Below, piece after piece: positions 16,679 through 26,400 of a stretch of DNA of 64,000 nucleotides. The translations under genes and the position numbers were made by a program. The stretch is from Myxococcales bacterium (GTDB lineage: Bacteria; Myxococcota; Bradymonadia; UBA7976; UBA1532), in the NCBI GenBank assembly GCA_020633515.1, contig JACKDM010000022.1, positions 1-64,000 of the forward strand, in the 5' to 3' direction. Numbering within the stretch: position 1 is the stretch's first letter; every line of letters begins with the position of its first letter. Below the pieces are notes generated by a model, which was not told the origin of the DNA, did no database searches, and saw only the letters and a program-made list of their open reading frames with translations.

Positions 16679-19144
16679 ATGCTGTTTCGCGGGCTGATGG
16701 CGGTGATGGTGCTGGCGGTGGGCGGCTTCGACGGCTGCTGGGGCGTGCGTGAGCCGCAGTGTCTCACCAACGCGGACTGCCCGTCGGGGTCGTGCTGCCA
16801 TGCGTACTGGTGCGTGGCGGCGGATGACGGGGTGTGTGACCGCCCGGACGCGGTGGTGTGCTCGGGGGCGGGTGATGCCCGCGTCGGCGAGGCGTGCGTG
16901 CCGCCGGGGGCGGGCGAGAGGTGGGTGTTCGGGGGGGCGAGCGTGTGTCAGGAGGGCAGGTGGCGGTGTGATGCGGACGCTGGGGTGTTCGCGTGCGAGG
17001 AGTTCGTGGGGCCGGCGGGGGCGGAGACGTGTGATGGGCGGGATGAGGACTGCAATGGGGTGGTCGATGAGGGCACGTCACCCGAGATGCCCTGCTTCGA
17101 GGGTGAAGCGGGCACGTTGCCCGAAGGCATGATGAACAATCCGCCTTGTCGGGCGGGCATGCTGCGGTGCATCGACGGTGCTGTGGTGTGTGATGGGCTC
17201 GTGGTGCCAGCGGAGGTCGATCGATGTGATGGCGTCGATGACGACTGCGATGGCGCGATGGATGAGGATGACAAGGGGCGGGTGTGTGAACCGGACGATG
17301 GGGATGGCATGCCCGGCGAGCTGTGCCCGACGGGCAATGTGGTGTGCGAGCGTGTCGGCGGAGAGATCGTCGCCGTATGCCGCGCTGCGGCGAGGGGTGA
17401 GGAGCGCTGTGACGACCTGGACAATGATTGCGACATGGTCGTCGACGAGCCATTCCTGCCGGCCGTCCTCGGTGAGATGGGGCTCGGGGAGCCGTGCGAG
17501 GTCGGGGTAGGGGTGTGCCGGCGCACCGGCGTGTACGTGTGCAACGAAGCGGGAGATGAGACGAAGTGCTCGGTTGAGGAGGGTGAGCCCGACGAGCGCG
17601 GGGAGCTGTGTGGGGACGGGCTCGACAACGACTGCGATGGTGGGATCGACGAGGGGTTCGTCGCGCCAGCGCCGCGTGCGGTCGGTACGGACTGCATGGT
17701 CGGTCTCGGGCGTTGCCAGCAGACCGGGCAGTATGTGTGTACCGATGATCGGCTGGCGGTGCAGTGTTCTGCGGTGTCACCCGACCGATGCGGTCGCCGA
17801 GGTGTGCGACGAGCCGCATGATGCGATGGCGGATGATGACTGTGATGGCCTCGATCGACGAGGGCTGCGCCTGCAACCCGCGCGCGCCGGGGGCGGGGGG
17901 GCCGGCGATCCTGACGCCGGGGTGGTGCCGCAGGGGCGGGCTATGAGCTGCCTGATCTGAATGGGCGCGGCGGTCGATCCGCGGGGGCTCGGCGCGAGCT
18001 GTACCGGGCAGGCGCCGGGCGCGGGCGCGCGCCGCGGGATGAGATGGCGCTGGTGTGGCAGCCGCGGCCGGGGCTGGTGCGGGTGGAGGTGTCGAGTGAT
18101 GCCTTCGATCCGCGGGCCTACGTGGCGCCGCTGTGTCGGATGGCGGCGGATCCGGTGATGGGGTTCGAGGGTGAGCGCGCGTGCGGGCTCGATGGCGGGC
18201 TGTCGCTGGCGGTGGGGGATAACCTGGATGGGAACGGGGCGCGCGCGGTGTCGATGGTGGTGCGGGTGCCCGATCCGGCGCCGGGGGAGGTGGGGGTGTT
18301 CGTGGAGGCGACGCCGCCAGGGGCGGTGGCGGGGGAGTATCGGGTGGAGCTCAGCGATCCGAGGGGGGTGGCAGCGTGCCCGAAGGTGCTGGTCGTGGGC
18401 GGTGCCCAGAAGGGCGGGGATGCGTTGTGCGACAAGCGCCTGGACAACGCGCTCTTGGGATTGCCGGGCGGGGAGCGGTTCACGTCGGCGCCGGTGGGGA
18501 TGCCGCAGAGTCCGCCGCCGGCGCCGTTCGACGGGGCGGGGCGGTGGGATGAGCCGCGGTTCTGCGTGGACAACGACGGGCGGGCGCGGAGCGTGGAGGT
18601 GGATTGGGGTGACATCACCGATGAGGACGGGGTGGCGGCGGTGATGCTGCCGGAGGGCGCTGAGCGGGGGGATTGGTGGTCGACGGTGGTGGATGCGGAT
18701 GCGGGCAACTTCCTCATCGTCTCGGTCGAGCCGCTCGGCGCCGCGGCGGCGGATGCGCCGTGTCTCGCGAACTCGGTGCGGGTGGTGGCGTGGTTGAGCT
18801 GCACCACCGAGCGGGCGCAACCGATGGTGGCGGGTAACTGCGTCAATGCGGACTCGAATGGAGTGCTGGCCTGCGATACGGCACCAGGCGACAACCTGCG
18901 TTACACCTGCGTCGCCCCTGGCGGCGCCGGCCCTCGACTCCCGCGCCGTGATCTCAACCTGCTCAACCTCGACGACGCGGGCTGTCGCGCCGACGGCGGT
19001 GAGTTGGTGCTGCACATCGGTGTCATCCGCGAAGACGACCCCGCCCCCATCGCCTGCGGCCAGCCGGGTGATCCCTGCGCAGCGGCCACGACCATCCCCC
19101 CCGGTGACTGCTTCCGCTACCGCCTCCGCGTCCGCCGCCCCTGA
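16679..19144 (+). pseudogene. MopE-type calcium-binding secreted protein, broken by several frameshifts
   Basis: ATG at 16679 follows AGGAG by six bases. A hydrophobic signal sequence leads into a Cys-rich protein with five repeats of the MopE/thrombospondin-like type (CDGxDxDCDGxxDE): ETCDGRDEDCNGVVDEG, DRCDGVDDDCDG, ERCDDLDNDCD, ELCGDGLDNDCDG and a fifth split one. Near 17783 the frame moves by one base and near 17851 by another (DDDCDG then IDEGCACN). Around 17940-18040 it passes through two more changes before the original frame resumes and runs to 19144. The C-terminal part (from 18044) is a beta-rich Cys-containing domain. The protein logic continues across every break, so the shifts are recent or are sequence errors in G/C runs. 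The intact protein would be secreted and bind calcium. Confidence 0.7.
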
Positions 19145-19155
19145 GGAGCCCCCGC

Positions 19156-20901
19156 ATGACCCGCCCTGCTGCGCTCGCCGTCCCCCTCGCGCTGCTCCTC
19201 GCCGCCGCCGCGCACGCTGCGCCGCGGGCGGTGCGGGTGGTGGTCGACGGGCCGTCCGATTCGAAGCCGACGGCGACCGCGTTGCACGCCCTCCTCGCCG
19301 GGCTCGGCGCGGTGCAGGCGGCGGGGGCGGTCGAGGTCGGGCTCTCGTTCGGCGAGCATCGCGGCGCGCCGTCGGCGCAGATGAGCGCGTGGCTCACCGA
19401 CGCGGCGCGGTGGGGCAAGGGCGAGCACAAGTCGCGGCGGGTGACCGCGGTGACCGAGGCGGACGAGGGGCGGTCGGCCGACGGGCACCTCGTGATCATC
19501 ACGCCGCAGCCGCTCGACGCGGCGGCGCTCGGGGCGCTCGCGGGGCGGCGGGTGACGCTGCTCACCGATGGGCCGACGCCGCCGGCCTGCGCGGGTGATC
19601 CGCGCGCGGCGTGCCACACCGCGCCGCTGTCGGCCGATCCGCTCGGGGCGGCGGCGGTGGCGGTCGAGCGGGCGCTCGGGGCGGGGAGCGGCGTGTGGAT
19701 CACGACCGCGGACGCGACGCTGACGGTGCCGCTCGCGACCCGGCACCTGACCGTGATCGTGCCCGGCGCGGCGGCGCCGACGAGCGCGGCGCTCGGGGCG
19801 GGGCGGCCGCTGGTCGAGGGGGGGAGCGAGGTGGTGGCGGCGACGGTGTGGACGCTGCCGCCGGCGGGGGCGCATCCGGTGGTGTTGCCGAAGGGGGTGA
19901 GCCGGGCGCTGGTGGTCGGGGTCGGGGCGCGGGTGGTGGTCGACGAGTGCGCGCTCGCCGATGGTGACGCGGCGCGGTGGCGCTTCGACGGGCCGGGCCC
20001 GGGCTGGAGCCCGGCGCTCGGCGAGCGGCTGCGGTTCGCGGTCTCGGGGCTCGACGCGCTGGTCGCGCCGGCGGGGCCGGGGCGGGTCGAGATCCCGGCG
20101 GCGGTGGTCGGCGCCTATACGCTGACGCCGCTGTGGGTCGAGGGCGAGGCGCGGCGGCCGATCGGGGAGCCGGTGAGCTGTGTGGCGGCGGCGCGGCTGC
20201 GGCCGCGGGTGACGCTCTCGGCGCGCGCGGAGGATGGCGAGGTCGTGGTGGCGGCGACCTTCACCGGGGCCGATGAGCGGCCGCTGGCGGCGAAGGACGT
20301 GCTCGACGCGGGGCCGGTCGAGGCGCGGCTGGCGGGCGCGGTGGCGCGGCTGGTCCCGGCGGGTGAGGCGGCCGAGGCGCGGCTGCCGTTGCCGCCGGCG
20401 GGCGCCCACACGCTCGCGGTCTCGGCGCCGGCGAGCCGGGCGCTGGAGCTGACCGGGGCCGAGCTGACGGTGCAGGTGGGGCACGCGGGCGTGGGCGGCG
20501 GCGGGGCGTGGTGGCCGGGGATCGCGGCGGCGGCGCTGGTGGGGCTCGGCTTCCTCGGCGGGCCGGCGCTGATCGGCGGGCTGCGTCGCCGTCGGCCGGC
20601 GCCGCGGGGCACGCTCTCGATCGCGGTCGGCGGTTCGCCGGTGATGGATCGGCGCCTCGGCCCGCAGACGGCGTGGCCGGCGCTGCTCGTCGGGGTGCGC
20701 GACATCCCGATCGCCGATGGCGAGGCGCTCGCGCGGGTCGAGGCGCGTTATGTGGGGCTGCGGCCGATGGTGGTCGCGACGGTGCTCGGCAAGCCGGACG
20801 CGGCGGGGCGCTGCGCGGTGCGCGAGGAGCGGTGCCCGCTCGAAGAGGCGCGGCCGTTCGTGTTCTCCAACGTGCGGGTCGAGTTCGTTGAAGAAGGGTG
20901 A
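19156..20901 (+). CDS. Exported single-pass membrane protein with a degenerate VWA-like N-terminal domain
   Basis: 581 residues. AGGAG lies about eight bases before the ATG. Signal peptide (about 21 residues), then a domain whose order resembles a von Willebrand A fold: a VRVVVDGPSDS strand in the place of the metal site and a later VTLLTDGP strand. The canonical DxSxS motif is altered, so metal binding is doubtful. Beta-sandwich segments follow to residue 440. A membrane helix near 455-478 ends in an RRRR stop-transfer, leaving about 100 residues in the cytoplasm with a beta-rich pattern. Eleven bases separate it from the atypical kinase downstream. It could be the sensor for that kinase. 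Confidence 0.6.
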   Translation: MTRPAALAVPLALLLAAAAHAAPRAVRVVVDGPSDSKPTATALHALLAGLGAVQAAGAVEVGLSFGEHRGAPSAQMSAWLTDAARWGKGEHKSRRVTAVTEADEGRSADGHLVIITPQPLDAAALGALAGRRVTLLTDGPTPPACAGDPRAACHTAPLSADPLGAAAVAVERALGAGSGVWITTADATLTVPLATRHLTVIVPGAAAPTSAALGAGRPLVEGGSEVVAATVWTLPPAGAHPVVLPKGVSRALVVGVGARVVVDECALADGDAARWRFDGPGPGWSPALGERLRFAVSGLDALVAPAGPGRVEIPAAVVGAYTLTPLWVEGEARRPIGEPVSCVAAARLRPRVTLSARAEDGEVVVAATFTGADERPLAAKDVLDAGPVEARLAGAVARLVPAGEAAEARLPLPPAGAHTLAVSAPASRALELTGAELTVQVGHAGVGGGGAWWPGIAAAALVGLGFLGGPALIGGLRRRRPAPRGTLSIAVGGSPVMDRRLGPQTAWPALLVGVRDIPIADGEALARVEARYVGLRPMVVATVLGKPDAAGRCAVREERCPLEEARPFVFSNVRVEFVEEG

Positions 20902-20911
20902 CGCCATCGAG

Positions 20912-23410
20912 ATGGAGGGCACCCGCTTCGAGCGCGTCGAGCTGCTCGGGGCGGGGCGCACGGCGGATGTCTTCCTCGTGCGGTCGCGCGGCGGGGCCGA
21001 GCGGGTCGTCAAGGCGCTGCGCGACCCGGAGCGGGCGGCGATCACGCCGGCGGTGTTCCTCGAAGAGGCCGACGTGCTCGATCGGCTGCGGGCGATCGAC
21101 GCGCGGCACGGGCGCGAGGGGCGGGCGTCGCACTTCCCGGCGGTGTACCTGCGCGACGCCGAGCGCTGCCTCTTCGCGATGGAGCGGGCGGCGGGGCGCT
21201 CGCTCGCCGAGATCGTCGGGCGCACGGTGCTCTCGATCGAGCAGTGCCTCTCGGTCGCGATCCAGCTCGGGGAGGCGCTCGAGGTCGCGATCGAGGCGGG
21301 GGTCTACAACGCCGATCTCAAGCTCGACTCGGTGATCTGGGCGCCGAAGGCCGATCGGCTGATGGTGATCGACTGGAACGTGCACCGCCCGTGGCCGCCG
21401 GAGGGGCGGGGCGACTGGTTCGATCCCTACACGGCGATGGTCGCCGAGGTGCTCGACCGGCTGCTGCTCGACCTGTATGGCGAGGCGCGCGAAGAGGAGC
21501 CGGACTGGTCGCGGCCGTTCAAGCGGGCGCCGCGGCGCTGGTCGGAGTCGCTGCGGGTGTTCCAGCTCCTGTTCACCGAGATGCTGGCCGAGCCGGCGCG
21601 GTGGAGCGTGGCCGAGCTGGGGCGGCGGCTGCGGCGGATCGAGGCGGCGCTGAGCGGGGAGCCGGAGGCGCTGCTGCGGTCGCTGGTCGAGGGGCTGGTC
21701 GCGGCGCGGGGCGAGGCGGCGGGGCGGGTCGGGCGGCTCGACGAGGCGCTGGCGTTCGCGGAGCTGGCGGCCAACGCGCGGCATCCGGGGGTCGTCTTCC
21801 GGGCGCGGGAGCTGATCGGGCAGGCGGTGGATCTGCTGGGGGGCGACGCCGAGGCGATCGAGACGCTGCGGCGGGCGGTGCGGGGCGAGGGGCGTGAGAT
21901 CCACGTGCCGCCGGGGGACGCGGTCGAGCTGCTGCGGCTGAAGCGGATGGCGCACGCGGGGCACGCGGTCCTCGGCGCGGCGGATGAGCTGCGGCGGGTG
22001 GCCGAGAGCTACGAGCACCTGCGCTGGCAGACGGCGAGCGCGGCGCTCGACGAGCTGCTGCGGCGGTTCGCGGGGCAGGAGACGCTCGTCGAGGAGCTGA
22101 CGCCGCTGGCCGATGAGGCGGCGGGGCTGTGGCGCTGCGCGACGGGGCTGAAGTACCTGGGCGACGCGACGGCGTTCGAGGTGCCCGACGGCACGATGCA
22201 CGGCTTCGACCCCGAGGCGCTGCGCGCGCTGGAGGCCGAGCGGGTGCAGGCGTTCGATCAGGCGGCCGAGCACATCGAGGCGGGGGTGGAGCGGCTGCGG
22301 CGGGTGCCGTGGTTCCCGGCGCTGACGGCGCGGTTCCCCGAGATCGACACGGTCGCGGGGCAGATCCGCGCCGAGGCGGCGGCGGCGCGCGCGGCGCTCG
22401 CGGCGCGGGTGGCGCGGCAGCGGGCGGCGGCGGGCAGGGCGGCGCGCCGCTGGCGACTGCGGAGGCGAGCGCGGCGGCGAGCGGGAGGGGCGGGACGCGG
22501 CGGTGAGCGGGCGCGCGGCGCGGGGGCACGCGGCGCGGGATGGGGCGCGAGAGAGCAGGGCGCACGCGGCGGTGGTGACGGGGCGCGCGAGCGGCGGGCG
22601 CACGCGGCGGCGGTGACAGGGGGCGCGCGCGAGCAGCGGGCGCACGCGGCGGTGGTGACAGGGCGCGCGCGAGCGGCGGGGACGCGACGGTCGGGCGGCC
22701 GGCGCGGCTGGCGACGCCGGCTGTCGCGGGCGCTGCGGCGTCGGGTGAGCCGCCGCGCCGGGGCGCGGGCGGCGCGCGGAGGGGGGGGGCGCTCGGGGGG
22801 GGCGGGCCTCGGCGGGGCGGGCGTTGACGACGCCGTCGGCGCGGGGGCCGCGGGGCCGGGGTGGGCGGCGGCCGAGTGGGGCGGCGACGGGGTCGACGCG
22901 GCGCCCGAAGTCGCGGCGCCCCGGCGGGGCGGAGGCGCGGTGGTCGCGCTGCTCTTCGTGGCCGGGCTCGTCTTCGCGGGGTGGTGGCTGTGGCCCCGCG
23001 GCGGCCCGGCGGGCTCGGCGACCGCCGACGCCGAGGCCGACGCGGCGCGGATTCGGCTCGGAACGGGGATGCAGGCGCCGCCCGCGCCGGCGCAGGGCGC
23101 CGGGGCCACCGCGGGTGATGGCGGGCCGCCGCTCGCGCCGAGCGTCGACGCCGGCCTCGACGCGCACGTCGTCGCGCCGGTCGACGCCGAGAGGCCGCGG
23201 CCACGCGACGCGCGCCGTCCGTCACCGCGGCGGGACAAGGGCGTCGACCGGCCGAGGCCGGGGCCGCGGAAGCGGGATCAGGGCACGCCACGGCCCAAGA
23301 AGCGGGACCAGGGCACGCCCGGCCCCCGGCGGCGGGACGCGGGCGTCGACCCGCCGCCCCGACCGGACGCGGCGCCGCCTCGACACACGCCAGACCCCAT
23401 CCCATGGTAG
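20912..23410 (+). CDS. Membrane-anchored atypical (possibly inactive) protein kinase
   Basis: 832 residues. The ATG at 20912 starts just before the first kinase strand. The fold is recognisable: GAGRTADVF loop, VVKAL lysine (Lys34), a catalytic-loop equivalent YNADLKLDS (residues 132-140) in place of HRDLKPxN, and DWN (154-156) in place of DFG. Both key aspartates and the loop lysine are kept, but His, Arg, Asn, Phe and Gly are replaced. A helical region (200-500), a very Arg/Ala/Gly-rich linker made by a DNA minisatellite (about 510-640) and a membrane helix near 675-695 follow. The outer tail carries repeated RDQGTP-like units. It may be a scaffold or an unusual kinase. It lies between a membrane protein and a giant helical protein. 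Confidence 0.7.
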   Translation: MEGTRFERVELLGAGRTADVFLVRSRGGAERVVKALRDPERAAITPAVFLEEADVLDRLRAIDARHGREGRASHFPAVYLRDAERCLFAMERAAGRSLAEIVGRTVLSIEQCLSVAIQLGEALEVAIEAGVYNADLKLDSVIWAPKADRLMVIDWNVHRPWPPEGRGDWFDPYTAMVAEVLDRLLLDLYGEAREEEPDWSRPFKRAPRRWSESLRVFQLLFTEMLAEPARWSVAELGRRLRRIEAALSGEPEALLRSLVEGLVAARGEAAGRVGRLDEALAFAELAANARHPGVVFRARELIGQAVDLLGGDAEAIETLRRAVRGEGREIHVPPGDAVELLRLKRMAHAGHAVLGAADELRRVAESYEHLRWQTASAALDELLRRFAGQETLVEELTPLADEAAGLWRCATGLKYLGDATAFEVPDGTMHGFDPEALRALEAERVQAFDQAAEHIEAGVERLRRVPWFPALTARFPEIDTVAGQIRAEAAAARAALAARVARQRAAAGRAARRWRLRRRARRRAGGAGRGGERARGAGARGAGWGAREQGARGGGDGARERRAHAAAVTGGAREQRAHAAVVTGRARAAGTRRSGGRRGWRRRLSRALRRRVSRRAGARAARGGGGRSGGAGLGGAGVDDAVGAGAAGPGWAAAEWGGDGVDAAPEVAAPRRGGGAVVALLFVAGLVFAGWWLWPRGGPAGSATADAEADAARIRLGTGMQAPPAPAQGAGATAGDGGPPLAPSVDAGLDAHVVAPVDAERPRPRDARRPSPRRDKGVDRPRPGPRKRDQGTPRPKKRDQGTPGPRRRDAGVDPPPRPDAAPPRHTPDPIPW
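22542..22690. repeat. GC-rich minisatellite, units of about 38-42 bp
   Basis: About three and a half copies of a unit reading GCGCGCGAGCRGCGGGCG followed by CACGCGGCGGTGGTGAC. Copies begin near 22542, 22580, 22619 and 22661. Unit lengths of 38, 39 and 42 differ by non-multiples of three, so each copy number changes the reading frame of the kinase linker that contains it. Confidence 0.55.
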
Positions 23411-23459
23411 CCGAGCGATCAACTGCGGCGCGCCGGGGCGCCGCCGGGAGACAGGGCAC

Positions 23460-26400
23460 ATGAACGGACGATGCGAAGAGTGCGGCAACCCCCTCCCCGC
23501 AGGCGCGGACGGTGAGGCGCGCTGCACGGCCTGCGAGCGCACGCTCGCGCTCCCCGCCAGCGCGCTCGGGGAGGGTCCGCCGCCCACGCTCGAGCTCGGG
23601 CAGCCACCCAGGACCGGCCCGCTCTTCCCCCGCGGGCGGCCGGCGTTCCCCGACAAGCCGCAGCGCCTCACCCTGCCCCAGCCCGGTCGCGCGCTCGCCC
23701 CCGTCTTCCCGACGCGTCGGCCCACCGAGGACGACACCGCGCTCGACCGCACCCAGGAGTCGAAGGTCGACGGCGCCGCCCCCGAGCGCGTCGACCGGAT
23801 CGAGGTCGCCGAGGCGCTCGCCCGCCTCGACAGCCAGCTCGGCCCCGAGTGGACTGATCTGCTCGCCGCCGACGACTTCCCCGCGCTGCTCGTCAAGCTC
23901 GAGCGCGCCCGCCGCATCATGCCCGGCCCGGCCGTCGACGACGCCGTCCGCCGGGTCCGCGCCGGCCAGCGCGGCCGGATCGCCGAGGCGCTCGCCGAGT
24001 TCGACGTGCGCATCAAGGCCGACGAGCTCGAACAGGCCGACGCCGTGCTCGGCCGCGTCCGCCGCATGGCCGACGACACCGACGCCGTCGACCGCGCGAC
24101 CGCCGTGCTCGCCCGCGCCTGGGACGACCGCCACGCCACCGAAGAAGGCCGCCTCAAGCTCGACCGCGCCCGCGAGCTCGCCGCGCCCCCGCACCCGCCG
24201 CGCCGGCTCAAGCAGGCGCTCAAGCTCTACGAAGACCTGCTCCGCCGCCTCGACCGCTACGTCGGCCTGCGCCCCGCCTACGAGCTCATCAAGGCCGAGC
24301 GCGACGAGGTCGAGCGGCTCGTCAAGGCCGCCGACCAGAAGGAGTCGCAGCGCGCCACCGCCATCGCGATCGGCCGCATCGACGTGCTCGTCGCGACCCT
24401 CGCCGACTACACCGAGGCCAAGGCGAGCGGCCGGCTCGAAGAGGACTACGCGCAGGCCCGCATCGAGGAGATCGAGCACGAGATCGGCGAGAAGCTCGCC
24501 GCCAAGGTCGACGAGTTCCTCCAAGACGCCGACGAGATCGCGCAGAACCCGCGCGACGCCCACATCGCGCTCGAGCGGCTTCGCGAGCACGAGCGGCTGT
24601 GGCACTACCTGCCGCCGGCGCGCCGCGGCGAGGTCGAGCGCCGCGCCGAGAGCCTCGTGGCGCTGATCCGGCGCCGCGACGAGGTGATCGCGCGCTGCGA
24701 GGCGGCGACCGCGCTCATCGAGAAGGGCGAGTACGTCGCCGCGATCCGCCAGCTCGCCATCCAGCGCGAGTTGCATCAGTCGCTCCAGATCGACGTGCGC
24801 CGCCCGCTCGAAGTGGCCGTCGCCGCGCTCGAGCAGCGCCTCGAACGCCGCCTCGACGGCCTCGCCGCGCTCTTCGCCGACCCCTACATCGGCGACGCCG
24901 ACCTCGACCGGGTGCAGCGCAGCGCCGCCGAGCTGCGCGAGCAGGTCGAGCCGGTCGCCACCCATGTCCCGAGCCTCGCCGCGTTGCAGGCCCGCGCCGC
25001 CGAGGTCGAGCGCGACGCCCGCCGCCTGCGCGGTGAGCTCGCCCGCTGCGACCGCGAGCTCGATCGGGTGCGCGCGCTCCTCGACGACGGCCAGATCGCG
25101 CGCGCCCGCCGCCTCATCGAGCGCCTCGACGAGTCCATCCCGCCGCAGCGTCGCGCCGATGTGACCGATCTCAAAGACGATCTCGACCTCGTCATCCGCG
25201 AGGACGAGGTCGAGGGCCGCCTGCACGTGCTCGCGCTGCAAGACCCCGACGCCGCGCTCGCCTGGGCCGAGCGGCACCCCGACAACCCGGCCTGCCGCCA
25301 GTATCGGCTGCACGCGAACGCCGCCGGCCTGCTCGACGAGATCCGCGAGGCCGAGCTGCGCGGCGAGCACGAGAAGGCGCTGATGCTCGCGACGCGCCTC
25401 GCCGACCAGCCGCCGCCGGCGCTCGAGGGCCACGTCGAGGCCGTCGTGCGCCACCTCGAGCGGGTGATCCGCGACCGCGCCGAGGTGCGTCGCCGGATCG
25501 GCATCCTGCGCGACGCGCGCGGCGCGGGGCGGCTCGGCGAGGCGCTCGGGCTCTTCGAAGGCGAGCTGACCGTGCCCGCCGATCTCGCCGGCGAGTGGCA
25601 GACGCTGCGCGAGGAGGCGCTGCGGGTCGACGCCGCGCGCTTGCAGGCCGAGGTCGAGGCGGCGCTCGCCGAGGCGCGGCGCGGCCGCGAGGCGTGGCAG
25701 GCGGCCGGCTGGCCCGACGACGACATCCTCGCCCCGCCGGGCAGCGACGCCGATCCGGCCGCGACCCGCGCCCACATCGACGACGCGCTGCGGGCGCTCG
25801 AATCCGCCGCCTCGGCCGCCGCCGCGCTCGGCCGCCGGCGCCGGGCGGGCACGGTCGAGACGACGCTGCACGCCGTCGAGGTCGAGCAGCGCGTCTGCCG
25901 CGCCGAGGCCGCGCTCGCGCAGCACGACTTCGAGTCGGCCGACGCGATCCTCGGCGAGCCGGGCGACCCCGAAGACCCGCGCGTCGCCCGCGCCCGCGCC
26001 CGCCTCCGCCGCCTCGCGTTCGGCCGCCACTTCGCCCACGCCATCGCCGCCGGCGAGCTCGCCGAGGCCCGCGAGCTCATCGAAGCCTACGGCGCCCGCT
26101 CGTCCGACGAGGTCCTCGTCGCCGGCCGCGTCTTCAACTGCGCGCAGTTCATCGCTCGTCAGGTCCTCGCCGCCAGCCAGCTCGGCGCGCGTGAGGCGGT
26201 CGGCGGGCTGCGCGAGGCCCACCGCGCCCACGCGCAGCTCGTCGCCGCCCACCCGCGCGCCCGCGTCGTGCTCCGCGGCCTGCGCGGCGAGCTCGACGAG
26301 GCGATGATCCGCGCGATCGACCAGCTCGGCGCCGCGCTCGACGCCGAGCCGCTCCCCGGCGCGATCGTCGAGCACCACCAGACCCTCGAAGCCCTCATCG

